From: Candidatus Brocadia sp.
Lineage (GTDB): Bacteria; Planctomycetota; Brocadiia; Brocadiales; Brocadiaceae
Direction: 5' to 3'
Assembly: GCA_030837935.1 (NCBI GenBank)
Contig: JAUQXU010000237.1
Span: 1 to 7,422 of the forward strand
DNA length: 7,422 nucleotides
The position numbers and the translations under genes are program-made. Below the pieces are notes generated by a model, which did no database searches, had not been told where the DNA came from, and saw only the letters and a program-made list of their open reading frames with translations. Below are positions 1 to 6,221 of the stretch, in pieces. The first letter of the stretch is position 1. The number at the start of each line of letters is the position of its first letter.

Positions 1-662
1 TCTATTACCTTGGCGCCTACGTCGATATTGCTTTTGCGAACGGCTTCATATACCATCCCAACGGTCATGTTATTGGCTAACAGTTTGTTTGGATCGACAT
101 CAACCTGGTATTGTTTGACAAAACCACCTACACCTGCGACCTCAGAGACGCCTTCGACGGCATTTAATTGATAGCGGACAAACCAGTCCTGGATGGACCG
201 AAGTTGTCCAAGGTCATATCCTTCGCCTTCCACAGTATACCAGAAGATCTGGCCAAGTCCCGTGGCGTCTGGTCCAAGTCTTGGTATAACATCTTTTGGA
301 AGTAATGCCTGTACAAAATTTAATCTTTCCAATACCCTGGAACGCGCCCAATAAAAATCAATCTTCTCCTTGAAAATAATATAGATCATGGAGAATCCAA
401 ACGCTGACTGAGAACGTATAACCTTTACACCGGGAACGCCTAAAAGATTAACAGTTAGGGGGTACGTAACCTGGTCTTCCACATCCTGGGGACTGCGCCC
501 AGGCCAGTCGGTAAAAACAATACACTGGTTTTCTCCAATATCCGGGATGACGTCCATGTTGACGTTCTTCAATCCGAAGATGCCGCCGAATATTATCAGG
601 AGATAGAAGCAGATGACGAGGAATCGGTTTCTGAGACAGAGTTCAATAAGTTTATTGATCAT
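1..662 (-). CDS. cusA: CusA/CzcA-family heavy-metal efflux RND pump, N-terminal 220 residues (runs off the window)
   Basis: This is the inner-membrane, proton-driven pump of a tripartite CusCBA-type system, which exports Cu(I)/Ag(I) or other metal ions from periplasm or cytoplasm to the outside. Translation from the ATG at 662 gives 220 open codons to the window edge, about a fifth of the usual ~1040 residues. Visible are TM1 (residues ~13-30), a VNMDVIPDIG segment (34-43) where RND pumps have the conserved P-D motif, and VEDQVTYPLT (61-70). The family-typical YWARSRVLERLN (104-115), RLGPDATGLG (128-137) and DLGQLRSIQDWFVRYQL (150-166) follow. VAGVGGFVKQYQVDVDP (175-191) also matches known CusA proteins. 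The metal-binding methionines lie beyond the window, so the substrate cannot be read here. There is no clear Shine-Dalgarno sequence; the leader is replaced from 676 onward by an inverted-repeat arm. The gene is last in the visible operon. Family assignment is very secure; copper rather than zinc/cobalt is an inference from the subfamily resemblance. Confidence 0.95.
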   Translation of the reverse strand, partial: MINKLIELCLRNRFLVICFYLLIIFGGIFGLKNVNMDVIPDIGENQCIVFTDWPGRSPQDVEDQVTYPLTVNLLGVPGVKVIRSQSAFGFSMIYIIFKEKIDFYWARSRVLERLNFVQALLPKDVIPRLGPDATGLGQIFWYTVEGEGYDLGQLRSIQDWFVRYQLNAVEGVSEVAGVGGFVKQYQVDVDPNKLLANNMTVGMVYEAVRKSNIDVGAKVI

Positions 663-675
663 ATTATTTAATAGA

Positions 676-707
676 TTGAAACCACAGATTACCCAGATTT
701 CACAGAT
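676..707 (+). repeat. Left arm of a perfect 32-bp inverted repeat
   Basis: These 32 bases are the exact reverse complement of 1169-1200. The arm contains three CAGATT units starting at 685, 694 and 703, i.e. one every 9 bp. Pairing stops abruptly at both ends: 675/1201 and 708/1168 do not match. It lies 13 bp before the cusA-like start codon. Confidence 0.93.
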
Positions 708-779
708 TTAATAGAGAATACAAGTTTTTCTGTAGTGAATGAAATATTTATAATTATCTAATATATAAACCTTTTAAAC

Positions 780-1124
780 TTAAGAGACCTTTTCACCAAA
801 ATTCAGGAGTAAACCAACATTATGACGACTAATAATAAGACTATTAATTAGCTGTGCTTCATCAATTTTCGTCATGGATTGCTCTGCTTTTATTTCAACT
901 ATAACCTTATTGTAGGCAATGAAATCAGGAACATAATATTTTTTTAATTTTTGTTCTTTATAAAATATTTCCAATCTTGGTTGGGAAATAAATGGAATAT
1001 CTTTAAATTTGAACTCAATTTCCAAGCATTCCTGATAAACTGCCTCCAAATGTCCTGGTCCTACAATTCTATGTACCTCCATTGCTGCCCCGATAATTGC
1101 ATGTGTTCTTAGATCTCTTTCCAT
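780..1124 (-). CDS. GxxExxY-family protein (PD-(D/E)XK nuclease-like fold), 114 aa
   Basis: This is a short protein with the diagnostic motif G24-H-L-E27-A-V-Y30. It is followed by a PD-(D/E)XK-like core: Y64-V-P-D67-F, then E77-I-K79 after nine intervening residues, then the helix D88-EAQLIN with Q91. These match the usual layout of the GxxExxY family, which is about 125 residues long, often present in many copies per genome, and of unknown biological role. The catalytic-type residues D67, E77 and K79 are all present, so nuclease chemistry is possible but unproven. The start at 1124 gives the normal family N-terminus (RDLRTHAIIGAAMEVHRIVGPG); the nearest purine-rich stretch, AAAGG, is about 14 nt upstream and makes a poor ribosome site. 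The gene reads in the same direction as the efflux operon but is unrelated to it. It is the sole occupant of a segment bounded by 32-bp inverted repeats, suggesting it arrived with them. Confidence 0.9.
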   Translation of the reverse strand: MERDLRTHAIIGAAMEVHRIVGPGHLEAVYQECLEIEFKFKDIPFISQPRLEIFYKEQKLKKYYVPDFIAYNKVIVEIKAEQSMTKIDEAQLINSLIISRHNVGLLLNFGEKVS

Positions 1125-1168
1125 GTATTTATTAACAGCCTTTAGTTCTATCTGTTTCTCAGATTTTT

Positions 1169-1200
1169 ATCTGTGAAATCTGGGTAATCTGTGGTTTCAA
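1169..1200 (-). repeat. Right arm of a perfect 32-bp inverted repeat
   Basis: This is the exact reverse complement of 676-707. It shows the same 9-bp periodicity, with AATCTG at 1177 and 1186 and a partial copy (ATCTG) at 1169. It begins 3 bp downstream of the adaptor stop codon (TAA, 1206-1204). A small separate hairpin (ATCTG at 1150-1154, CAGAT at 1160-1164) lies just inside it, in the leader of the GxxExxY gene. Confidence 0.93.
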
Positions 1201-1203
1201 ATG

Positions 1204-3201
1204 TTATTTTTCTTCCTTAAATTCCATCGCCCCTCCATATAAGGCGCTGGCACCGCCCGTAAGCTGGCTCTGGGAATCGATCAGAAAGTTGGCCGATGTA
1301 ACAACTATATCTCCCTCTTGAAGACCCTCTAAGACGGGGTAATAATCACCGGCCTTTGGTCCGAGAGCAACTTCCTTTCCCACATATTGTCCGTTGCCTT
1401 TATCGATATAGACAATCTTTCGTATGCCAGTGTCTAAGACTGCTGTGGCTGGAATGGCGAGCACTTGTGTGCTTTTCACTAACGACATTCCACATTTGGC
1501 ACAATTCCCGGGTCTATCGGAAATTACCTCTGGATGCATGGGACAAGCATAAACGCTACGCTTTTGGGATTCTCTTTTTTCTGTCTTCATCCCTAAACCA
1601 TCTTTAACTTCCCATCTACCCATATGTCTTTTACAATCCGGGCATTCGCCTGGTTTGTCTGAAGTCATGCAGGCCATGGGGCACATATATACGAATTTTT
1701 GTTTCTTTTCACCGGTGGGTAAAGTTACTGTGATACTCTTTTGTAACATCATGCCGCACATGGGACATGACTTGGGTGCTGTAATTGGATCCCATTCTTG
1801 TGGACAAATACAGGTCAATTGTTTGCCTAAAGCCTCACCAGATATCTCCTTCTTCTCAAGCTTCATACCACACACAGGGCAGTTACCCGGTTCCTTTGAG
1901 TTATGGCATTTCATGGGACATATATATTCATACTCGGTTTCTCCTTGCTGTGCAGTCAAATCACTGGTAGCAACCGGGTCAATTTGAGTAGGGGGGCTCT
2001 TTATAAAAGGCACATTGTCCTCGGGGCATATACCGGGCCTGCTGGATTTTATTTCCGGGTGATTGGGACAGACATAATCCAGCCCACTCACATAATTCCT
2101 ACCTTGTTCTTCAAGTTCTTCAACAGGTATCCGTATACGGGCATTGACATACATGGAGGGTTTGAGTTTGATTTGACGGTTAGGGATATCGCAACGAATC
2201 TTTACTGACCGTGTCTTATCATCCAGGAAAGGTTCTATAAAGGCTATCCTTCCTATAAAGGCTTCTCCTGGATATGCCGGGGTTGTGACTTCCACTTCCT
2301 GTCCGACCTTAATCCATGCCATTTCATACTCATAAATATTGGCCTTCATCCATACGTTTGAGAGGTCTGCAACTGTGTACAGTACCTCACCCTGCATAAC
2401 GTATTGGCCTTCCAGTGCCTTTTTCTCAATGACGATGCCGCTGATAGGGGCGTATATAATCGTGTGTTGCTTTATCTTTTTATCTTTCGTAAGTTCTTCA
2501 ATCTGTTTTTCAGTGACACCCCACCATAGTAATCTCCTTTTAGATGCATCACTGAGTGATTTTGCACCATTTATCATTTCATCAAGAGGGCTTTCCTTCA
2601 CTTTTTCAAGGGTTTCCAGCGCTAACAGATATTCTTCCTGTGTGGATACAAGATCGGGACTATAAATCCAGACCATGGATTCCCCTTTCACAACCTGTGT
2701 ACCGGTAAAATCGACAAAGAGTTTGTCAATCCTTCCCGGTATCCATGCCGAGACCAAGGCCATGAGTCTTTCGTCATATTCAATTAATCCTACCGTATAA
2801 ATATCTTTGGTTAATGACCGATAACCAAGAACATCTGTTTTGACTTGTGCCAGCTTGCGGGCTCGTTCACTTAGTTCTACTGTGGCAACTGCGCCTTCAT
2901 CCTTTACGCCTGCAGCCTTTTCATATACAGGGACAAGGTCCATAGCGCAAATGGGGCATTTACCGGGTTTGTCCATCCTGACAGATGGGTGCATGCCACA
3001 CGTCCAGTAAAGTATCTTCTTTTCTTTTACTTCTTCAGCATGCACCGAACAAATAGGATTTAAAACGTTGTATAGAAACGTATTGCAATGCATATCTGCA
3101 TGATTAGGTGCGTATAGAGATATGACCAAAATGAGACTAAGGATAATAATCACAGGTATTATAAAACATTTCTTATAAAGAAACATTTGTCTCAAGGACA
3201 T
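1204..3201 (-). CDS. cusB: CusB-like RND periplasmic adaptor with six heavy-metal-binding modules, 665 aa
   Basis: This membrane-fusion protein should link the RND pump to the outer-membrane channel and hand metal to the pump. Order of parts: an N-terminal hydrophobic signal or anchor (12-30); a first heavy-metal-binding module (64-92, C68-x-M-H71...C82-P-I-C85-A-M); lipoyl half 1 (~147-185); an alpha-hairpin (~186-245); lipoyl half 2 (~247-280); and a beta-barrel (~284-357). Five further Cys/Met modules follow (376-400, 426-448, 463-487, 505-528, 551-575), then the C-terminal membrane-proximal domain (578-645, IPATAVLDTG...EGLQEGDIVVTSANFLID). At 665 residues it is much longer than a standard ~400-residue CusB, and the module run explains most of the excess. 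A strong ribosome site, GGGAGG (3215-3210), lies 8 nt before the ATG and fixes the start. It is preceded by the channel gene (107-bp gap). The family is certain; copper/silver as substrate is inferred from the Cys-Met-His pattern. Confidence 0.93.
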   Translation of the reverse strand: MSLRQMFLYKKCFIIPVIIILSLILVISLYAPNHADMHCNTFLYNVLNPICSVHAEEVKEKKILYWTCGMHPSVRMDKPGKCPICAMDLVPVYEKAAGVKDEGAVATVELSERARKLAQVKTDVLGYRSLTKDIYTVGLIEYDERLMALVSAWIPGRIDKLFVDFTGTQVVKGESMVWIYSPDLVSTQEEYLLALETLEKVKESPLDEMINGAKSLSDASKRRLLWWGVTEKQIEELTKDKKIKQHTIIYAPISGIVIEKKALEGQYVMQGEVLYTVADLSNVWMKANIYEYEMAWIKVGQEVEVTTPAYPGEAFIGRIAFIEPFLDDKTRSVKIRCDIPNRQIKLKPSMYVNARIRIPVEELEEQGRNYVSGLDYVCPNHPEIKSSRPGICPEDNVPFIKSPPTQIDPVATSDLTAQQGETEYEYICPMKCHNSKEPGNCPVCGMKLEKKEISGEALGKQLTCICPQEWDPITAPKSCPMCGMMLQKSITVTLPTGEKKQKFVYMCPMACMTSDKPGECPDCKRHMGRWEVKDGLGMKTEKRESQKRSVYACPMHPEVISDRPGNCAKCGMSLVKSTQVLAIPATAVLDTGIRKIVYIDKGNGQYVGKEVALGPKAGDYYPVLEGLQEGDIVVTSANFLIDSQSQLTGGASALYGGAMEFKEEK
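1471..2076 (-). other. Run of five tandem heavy-metal-binding modules inside the CusB-like adaptor
   Basis: Residues 376-577 of the adaptor hold five copies of a ~25-residue module with the plan Y-x-C-P-(x)3...(D/E)-(K/R)-P-G-x-C-(P/A)-x-C-G-M-x-L. Cys pairs or their remnants are C378/C392; C428+C432/C441+C444; C464+C466/C479+C482; C507+C511/C520+C523; C553/C567+C570. The last copy is the most canonical (CPMHPEV...PGNCAKCGMSL); the first has lost its second C-terminal cysteine. Copies are separated by 15-30-residue linkers. The pattern matches the small heavy-metal-binding domain often found singly in Cus/Czc adaptors and copper P-type ATPases. Confidence 0.85.
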
Positions 3202-3308
3202 CTAACAATCCTCCCATAATTTTCATGGTAAGTTTTCGGTTATCAGTGATCAGGATTCAGATTTGACATAGCAACTGATGGTTGACAGCTGAAAGTTTCT
3301 TGCTGGTT
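3202..3308. other. Intergenic gap between channel and adaptor genes
   Basis: This 107-bp gap in the operon contains the adaptor's ribosome site (CCTCCC on the plus strand, 3210-3215). The rest, about 3240-3295, is a low-information stretch of TCAG/CTGA-like words (for example ATCAGT at 3242 and ACTGAT at 3274) that resembles degenerate dispersed repeat sequence. No strong hairpin with a U-tract and no convincing promoter is visible, so read-through is expected. Confidence 0.4.
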
Positions 3309-4643
3309 TTATTGGGTCAGTTGTATACCAACAGCCCTTTCAAGGTTTGCCAGGTTTTGTTCAAAATCAGTCAGCGCCCTGTAATAAAGCAGCCTCGAAT
3401 TCAAAAGAATCCTTTGACTGTCAATTAAGGCAAGAAAATCCACTCTGTCTGTTTCGTATCCAATACGTGCAGCTTTCAGTGATTGCTCGGCCTGAGGGAT
3501 TACACCTGTTTTGTAAAGATTTAACGTGCTTTCAGAGGATTGTATCCTGACGAGAAAATCTTTGACCTCAAACAACGTCTTGTTATTGATAAAGCGATAT
3601 TCTGATTCAGCGGCATAAAGGTCTTCCTTAGCCTCTTTTACCTTTGACCGATTTTTAGGCCATAGCCAGGGGACGTTTACAGTAACTGATGATGCCCATG
3701 TATCTGATCGTTTGTCCTCCTGCATATATTCCACCATTGGTTCAAAGTCTGAATAGTAATAATCCTTTTTTGAAAGTTTTACATTTGCCTCGTTTTTTTT
3801 AACGGCATGGTTGAACTTTTTTAGTTCGGGTCGATTTTTAATAGCAAGGTTTTCCAATTCTTTTATTGTCAAATTTAGTGTGTGTTTTTCAAATGGCCGA
3901 GGCTTTCCCAATGGGGTCTGTGTGGGTTTGTCTAATAATATATTTAATCGGGCATGAATTGATTCCATTTCTTTATTTAAAACAACAATGTTGTTAGCTA
4001 ATATAGATACTTCAACCTGTGCTGCAAGTACGTCCCTCTGGGTTGCCTTCCCCACTGAATATTTTGTTTCAGCGATCTTGGCAAACTTGCGGAGAAGACC
4101 CCTGTTTTCCTCTGTAATATCGATAGCCTGGTTAATATAATAAAGTTCATAGAAGGCGGATTTTACGAGGGCAGTAATGTCCTGTATTTTAGACTGAAGT
4201 TCTTTTTCAATCATGTTAGCCTCTTCGATAGCTACCTCGCCTCTGAGACGTAATTTTCCAGGAAATGGTATCTTCTGTGAAATGCCATATCGCTGTTGAA
4301 GCATCTCTGTCTGTCCATTAATATTGATCGGGTTATTGGACATATCATAAGAGCCGGCGCGAATGGAAGGGTCATCCAATGATTTAGCCTGGGGAATCTT
4401 CGTCTTGGCAGCATTTAAGCGTTTCTGGGCCGCAATGATCTCTGGATTGCGTTCCACAGCCTCCTGGATTAACCATTTTAAGTCCACTGGTGCATCCGTC
4501 TTATTCATTTCAAGAACAACATTTTTGCTATTCGTTTGTTTCTGTGGTTTGCTGTCACTTTTTTCTCCCGCCATGAGAATGGTATCAGAAGAAATAAGAA
4601 TGAAGGAGAGGAATAAGAATTGTTTTAATAGTATTCTGACCAT
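3309..4643 (-). CDS. cusC: CusC/TolC-like outer-membrane efflux channel, 444 aa
   Basis: This is an outer-membrane factor of the OEP/TolC family and the exit duct of the tripartite pump. It has a signal peptide (hydrophobic residues 4-23, probable cleavage after A25 in ILMAG) and then two OEP repeats rich in long amphipathic helices. Recognisable pieces are LIQEAVERNPEIIAAQKRLN (~63-82), QRYGISQKIPFPGKLRLRGE (the typical Q.PFPGK segment), the YSVGKATQRDVLAAQVE helix, RPELKK, and the closing IGYETDRVDFLALIDSQRIL with YYRALTDFEQNLANLERAVG. The length equals that of typical CusC (~455). Unlike E. coli CusC there is no lipobox cysteine, so it is probably not lipidated. GGAG (4653-4650) sits 6 nt before the ATG. 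It follows the M56 gene after 57 bp and is most likely on the same transcript. The family is secure; metal specificity comes only from its neighbours. Confidence 0.93.
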   Translation of the reverse strand: MVRILLKQFLFLSFILISSDTILMAGEKSDSKPQKQTNSKNVVLEMNKTDAPVDLKWLIQEAVERNPEIIAAQKRLNAAKTKIPQAKSLDDPSIRAGSYDMSNNPININGQTEMLQQRYGISQKIPFPGKLRLRGEVAIEEANMIEKELQSKIQDITALVKSAFYELYYINQAIDITEENRGLLRKFAKIAETKYSVGKATQRDVLAAQVEVSILANNIVVLNKEMESIHARLNILLDKPTQTPLGKPRPFEKHTLNLTIKELENLAIKNRPELKKFNHAVKKNEANVKLSKKDYYYSDFEPMVEYMQEDKRSDTWASSVTVNVPWLWPKNRSKVKEAKEDLYAAESEYRFINNKTLFEVKDFLVRIQSSESTLNLYKTGVIPQAEQSLKAARIGYETDRVDFLALIDSQRILLNSRLLYYRALTDFEQNLANLERAVGIQLTQ

Positions 4644-4695
4644 GGTAAACTCCGTTAGTTCTCTAGAATATGTGAATGTTCAGAATTTGCTGCGT

Positions 4696-4709
4696 TGCGG
4701 TTATCCGCA
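4696..4709 (-). other. Short stem-loop over the M56 stop codon
   Basis: TGCGG (4696-4700) and CCGCA (4705-4709) form a perfect 5-bp GC-rich stem with a 4-nt loop that includes the M56 TAA stop. No U-run follows in the transcript, so it is not a standard terminator; it could mark an RNA processing or pausing point before the channel gene. Confidence 0.3.
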
Positions 4710-5675
4710 TTTAATCATGTGACATACCTTTGTCTTACACCCGATTCCATCAATGGATGTAAAAAACTCAGAAAACAAGGAAAGACAAATTGTTACAACA
4801 ATGAAAAGCGATAAAAGGCACGAAAGATATGAAGATGTCTTGCCCAAACAGGGGGGTACAACCTCTGGTTCCAATAAACGCATAATTCGGTCATCTATAA
4901 TCCTTTGTCCTCTGCCGGAAAATGATACGGTGGAGTACAGAGCATTCAGAGTATGTGATTTGGATAATTTCAGGAGCGCACTTGCAAGTTCTAACGGCTC
5001 TCCGGAGATATTTGCCGCGGCATCATCTGCCGCCTTCTCACATACAGAAGAATACAGATTTAACAAACGACGATTGATTGGAAGAAAAAAATTGAGTACA
5101 CAAAGTATTTGTAAGATAAATAGCCTTAAAGGAGCTTTATTCTTTATATGATGTGTTTCATGAAGGATTACGGTTCTAAGTTCCTTTGCGGTTAAATACG
5201 AACAAATGCCGGTGGATAAATATATTTTCGGTTGCCAAAGACCCGCTGTAAAGGCATACCTTATTTCGCTGTTATCGAAAAGCACAAGGTATTTATAAAG
5301 CTGTGCAGGATGCAGAATTTTTTTTAATCCAGGATGATTTTCAATGGATAGGGGGGGGAGTGAACGAATAAAACGGTAATTCCAGGATAGCATAAGGAAT
5401 ACTTTATAAATAGCCATACCTATTCCGGTGAAAAGTATTATAACACAAATCCAGGTACATGCTGCATTAAGGGTATGCAGGGTAAAAAAACATCGTGAAC
5501 ATATACTCCCACAACAGGTGACAGCCTCGTAAGTAAACTTAATATCTGATATATAACCTCTGATGCCAATCACAATGCCTGTAACAAATACCGAAAAGAT
5601 TGCAAGGTTAATAAACAATATTAGTAAAAAATATACGTGTGTCTTTCCTTGTTGACTTTCAGTGAAGCGTCTCAT
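4701..5675 (-). CDS. M56-family (BlaR1/MecR1-like) membrane metallopeptidase with Cys-rich outer segments, 324 aa
   Basis: This is an integral-membrane zinc protease of the BlaR1/MecR1 class. In that family the protease responds to an outside signal and causes cleavage of the partner BlaI/MecI repressor. Visible features are TM1 (~15-37), TM2 (~71-95), the HExxH zinc motif H172-E173-T-H-H176 preceded by ELRTVIL, the downstream E213 in CEKAADDAA as probable third zinc ligand, and a last TM (~281-301). The protein stops 23 residues after that TM, so the C-terminal penicillin-binding sensor of BlaR1 (~600 residues in total) is absent. Instead the TM1-TM2 loop carries C54, C55, C59, C62, H67, C73 and C77, and the tail has C313, C318, H319 and C323. 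By the positive-inside rule both face the periplasm. The start codon overlaps the repressor stop (ATGA), implying translational coupling. A C8 homopolymer lies in the gene (5358-5351). Family is secure; metal sensing is inference. Confidence 0.9.
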   Translation of the reverse strand: MRRFTESQQGKTHVYFLLILFINLAIFSVFVTGIVIGIRGYISDIKFTYEAVTCCGSICSRCFFTLHTLNAACTWICVIILFTGIGMAIYKVFLMLSWNYRFIRSLPPLSIENHPGLKKILHPAQLYKYLVLFDNSEIRYAFTAGLWQPKIYLSTGICSYLTAKELRTVILHETHHIKNKAPLRLFILQILCVLNFFLPINRRLLNLYSSVCEKAADDAAANISGEPLELASALLKLSKSHTLNALYSTVSFSGRGQRIIDDRIMRLLEPEVVPPCLGKTSSYLSCLLSLFIVVTICLSLFSEFFTSIDGIGCKTKVCHMIKCG

Positions 5676-6127
5676 GTTTTCTTTGTATGCTCAACCAATT
5701 CTTTTGAAAATGATTGCCTTTTAGATTCAATTAATTTGGAAAAGTATTCTATTTTTTCTGAATCCATCTGTGACATATAATCCACAAAGTGCACCATTGC
5801 CGATTTAAGAGAAAACTCAGAAATCCCTTCCACGACCTTTTTTGACACGATCTCAAAAAATTCCTCTCTGTCGTAGATAGGTTTATAAAAATAAGCCTTT
5901 CCCACTTTTCTTTTCTTAAGAAGTCCTTTCTTGGTCATTCGGTTGGTAACGGTAATCACTGCTGAATATGAAATGTTTTTGTCGACAGGGAATGTATCCA
6001 AAATGTCCTTCACGCAGGATTCTCCGCGTTTCCACAATACTTCCATAATATCTTTTTCTAATGTCCCTAAAACATGATTCAACCCTGCTTTAAAAGGATT
6101 AAAATTGAACTTTAATGCTTTACTCAT
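5672..6127 (-). CDS. BlaI/MecI/CopY-family transcriptional repressor, 151 aa
   Basis: This is a winged-helix repressor of the penicillinase-repressor family. The signature LGTLEKDIMEVLWKRG (20-35) opens the winged-helix domain. SYSAVITVTNRMTKKGLL (53-70) forms the recognition helix region, and KKRKVGKAYFYKP the wing; residues ~90-150 are the helical dimerisation part. It is slightly longer than typical BlaI (~126). The Cys-x-Cys pairs that let CopY bind copper directly are missing (only C38 is present), so signal input should come through the M56 partner whose start overlaps this stop by 4 bp. The ATG at 6127 was chosen because AAGAAG lies 6 nt upstream. An in-frame TTG at 6145 would add six residues but has no ribosome site. 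The gene is first in the operon and is preceded by a 23-bp palindrome within its promoter, indicating autorepression. Family secure; its regulon is inferred. Confidence 0.9.
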   Translation of the reverse strand: MSKALKFNFNPFKAGLNHVLGTLEKDIMEVLWKRGESCVKDILDTFPVDKNISYSAVITVTNRMTKKGLLKKRKVGKAYFYKPIYDREEFFEIVSKKVVEGISEFSLKSAMVHFVDYMSQMDSEKIEYFSKLIESKRQSFSKELVEHTKKT

Positions 6128-6221
6128 GCGTATCTTCTTTTCCAAGAAAATTGTGTACTCTGTTTTACCCGATATTTTTAGTAGTAATTAAAGAAGAACT
6201 AAATAAAATTATATTATTTTT

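Larger units (their letters stand above)
676..1200. mobile_element. Candidate 525-bp mobile cassette: GxxExxY gene between 32-bp inverted repeats
   Basis: Two perfect 32-bp inverted repeats bound a segment whose only gene is the GxxExxY-family ORF. The right boundary is 3 bp past the stop codon of the adaptor gene and the left boundary 13 bp before the pump start codon. The cassette therefore fills the intergenic gap of an otherwise contiguous cus-type operon. There is no transposase and no convincing target-site duplication. It could be a non-autonomous transposon-like element, a REP/MITE-like element carrying a passenger gene, or a recombination product between two dispersed repeats. The repeat structure is directly seen; mobility is inference. 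Confidence 0.5.

Noticed and set aside
676..1200. CRISPR-like repeats with a spacer
   Set aside because: There are only two copies, inverted rather than direct, about 460 bp apart with a gene between; no array and no cas genes.
661..1211. TTATTT present outside both inverted-repeat arms (664-669 and 1204-1209) as a target-site duplication
   Set aside because: The copies are at unequal distance from the arms (6 and 3 bp), are AT-rich words likely by chance, and one lies within the cusB stop region.
1356..2665. Several plus-strand open frames across the adaptor gene
   Set aside because: They are antisense to a securely identified gene, have no ribosome sites or recognisable domains, and their Cys/His/Met-rich look is the complement of the metal-binding modules.
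3240..3295. Terminator or attenuator between channel and adaptor genes
   Set aside because: Only weak, widely spaced 6-bp complementary words; no GC-rich stem and no U-run.
4363..5151. Plus-strand open frames opposite the channel and M56 genes
   Set aside because: Shadows of well-supported minus-strand genes, without domains or start signals.
5672..6127. CopY-type direct copper-sensing repressor
   Set aside because: The C-terminal Cys-x-Cys motifs required in CopY are absent; only one cysteine is present in the protein.
6128..6145. TTG start at 6145 for the repressor, giving 157 residues
   Set aside because: The ATG at 6127 has AAGAAG at 6-nt spacing and gives a normal BlaI N-terminus, whereas nothing resembling a ribosome site precedes the TTG. 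It is not excluded.
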